Assembly (NCBI GenBank): GCA_903919455.1
Contig: CAIXIJ010000004.1
Location: forward strand, 1-42,192
Length of the DNA stretch: 42,192 nucleotides
Source of the DNA: an uncultured Acidimicrobiaceae bacterium
GTDB lineage: Bacteria; Actinomycetota; Acidimicrobiia; Acidimicrobiales; Ilumatobacteraceae
Direction: 5' to 3'
Shown: piece after piece, positions 42,086-42,192 of the stretch
Numbering within the stretch: the first letter of the stretch is position 1
Layout of the letters: every line of letters begins with the position of its first letter
Program-made: the position numbers and the translations under genes
Notes under the pieces: model-generated
Told to the model about the DNA's origin: nothing
What the model saw: the letters and a program-made list of their open reading frames with translations, nothing else
Database searches by the model: none

Positions 42086-42192
42086 ATGTTCGATTCCCTG
42101 TCATCCCGCCTCGAAGGCATCGTCAAACGGCTGCGCGGCAAGGGCCGCCTCACCGAGGCCGATGTCGATGAGATGCTGAAAGAGATCCGTAC
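42086..42192 (+). CDS. ffh: Signal recognition particle protein Ffh (5' part only)
   Basis: The first 35 codons of Ffh, cut by the window edge. MFDSLSSRLEGIVKRLRGKGRLTEADVDEMLKEIR matches the N domain of the SRP GTPase, with the usual start MF-SL. Ffh binds 4.5S RNA and signal peptides and docks on FtsY, encoded 1.8 kb upstream. ATG 42086 is the family start; a TAGCGT ten bases before it may be the -10. Confidence 0.92.
   Translation, partial: MFDSLSSRLEGIVKRLRGKGRLTEADVDEMLKEIR

Overview
The window is high-GC DNA from an actinobacterium, most likely a deep-branching lineage such as Acidimicrobiia. The phylum call rests on the fused 2-oxoglutarate decarboxylase/dehydrogenase (kgd), GTP-type PEP carboxykinase, an F420-type luciferase-like oxidoreductase, an LmbE-type deacetylase, a UvrD2-like helicase, and the block sepIVA-yceD-rpmF ... 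rnc-mutM-smc ... ftsY-ffh, which matches the mycobacterial Rv2927c-Rv2916c order. The class call is an inference from overall character, not a proof.

Layout. Positions 1-883 look like the right end of an integrative element. They hold the tail of a membrane protein gene, a bidirectional terminator, an XRE-type regulator, and a 3' half of a tRNA-Cys gene with no 5' half, which is what an attR site looks like. Core chromosome follows: a cupredoxin lipoprotein with a textbook leaderless promoter, kgd, a HAD hydrolase, a NYN-type nuclease with an S1-like domain and a histone-like Lys/Ala tail, xthA, a thioesterase, a UvrD2-like helicase and a PH/SHOCT membrane protein. Next come a minus-strand operon (luciferase-like oxidoreductase, galK, SMP-30 lactonase) and a plus-strand run (alpha/beta hydrolase, alpha-methylacyl-CoA racemase, PIG-L deacetylase, histidine phosphatase, two membrane-associated proteins). 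pckG follows, preceded by an intergenic repeat module with an exact 40-bp period.

From 20.7 kb to the end is a housekeeping superlocus: a cold-shock-like protein, rpmB, a fakA/YloV-like kinase, recG, a Phd-PIN toxin-antitoxin pair inserted after recG, a DUF3105 lipoprotein, a small zinc-ribbon protein, rsmD, coaD, sepIVA, yceD, rpmF, plsX, an inverted atypical SDR gene, acpP, rnc, mutM, smc, a damaged spermidine/putrescine transporter operon (potA and potB fused by a deletion, potC intact, no potD), ftsY, a large lipoprotein behind an ECF-type promoter, and the start of ffh. The locus links ribosome maturation, membrane lipid synthesis (acyl-phosphate via PlsX and the FakA-like kinase, ACP), DNA repair and chromosome segregation, and SRP targeting.

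No new multi-gene defence or biosynthetic system is evident. The most unusual items are the potA/potB deletion junction, the 40-bp-period repeat module, an rnc gene with no AUG/GUG/UUG start that would give a full-length protein, the nuclease with the histone-like tail, the zinc-ribbon SDR lacking the catalytic tyrosine, and the tRNA-Cys attachment scar. Promoters in which a TAnnnT hexamer sits 6-7 bases before the start codon recur throughout and helped set many starts.
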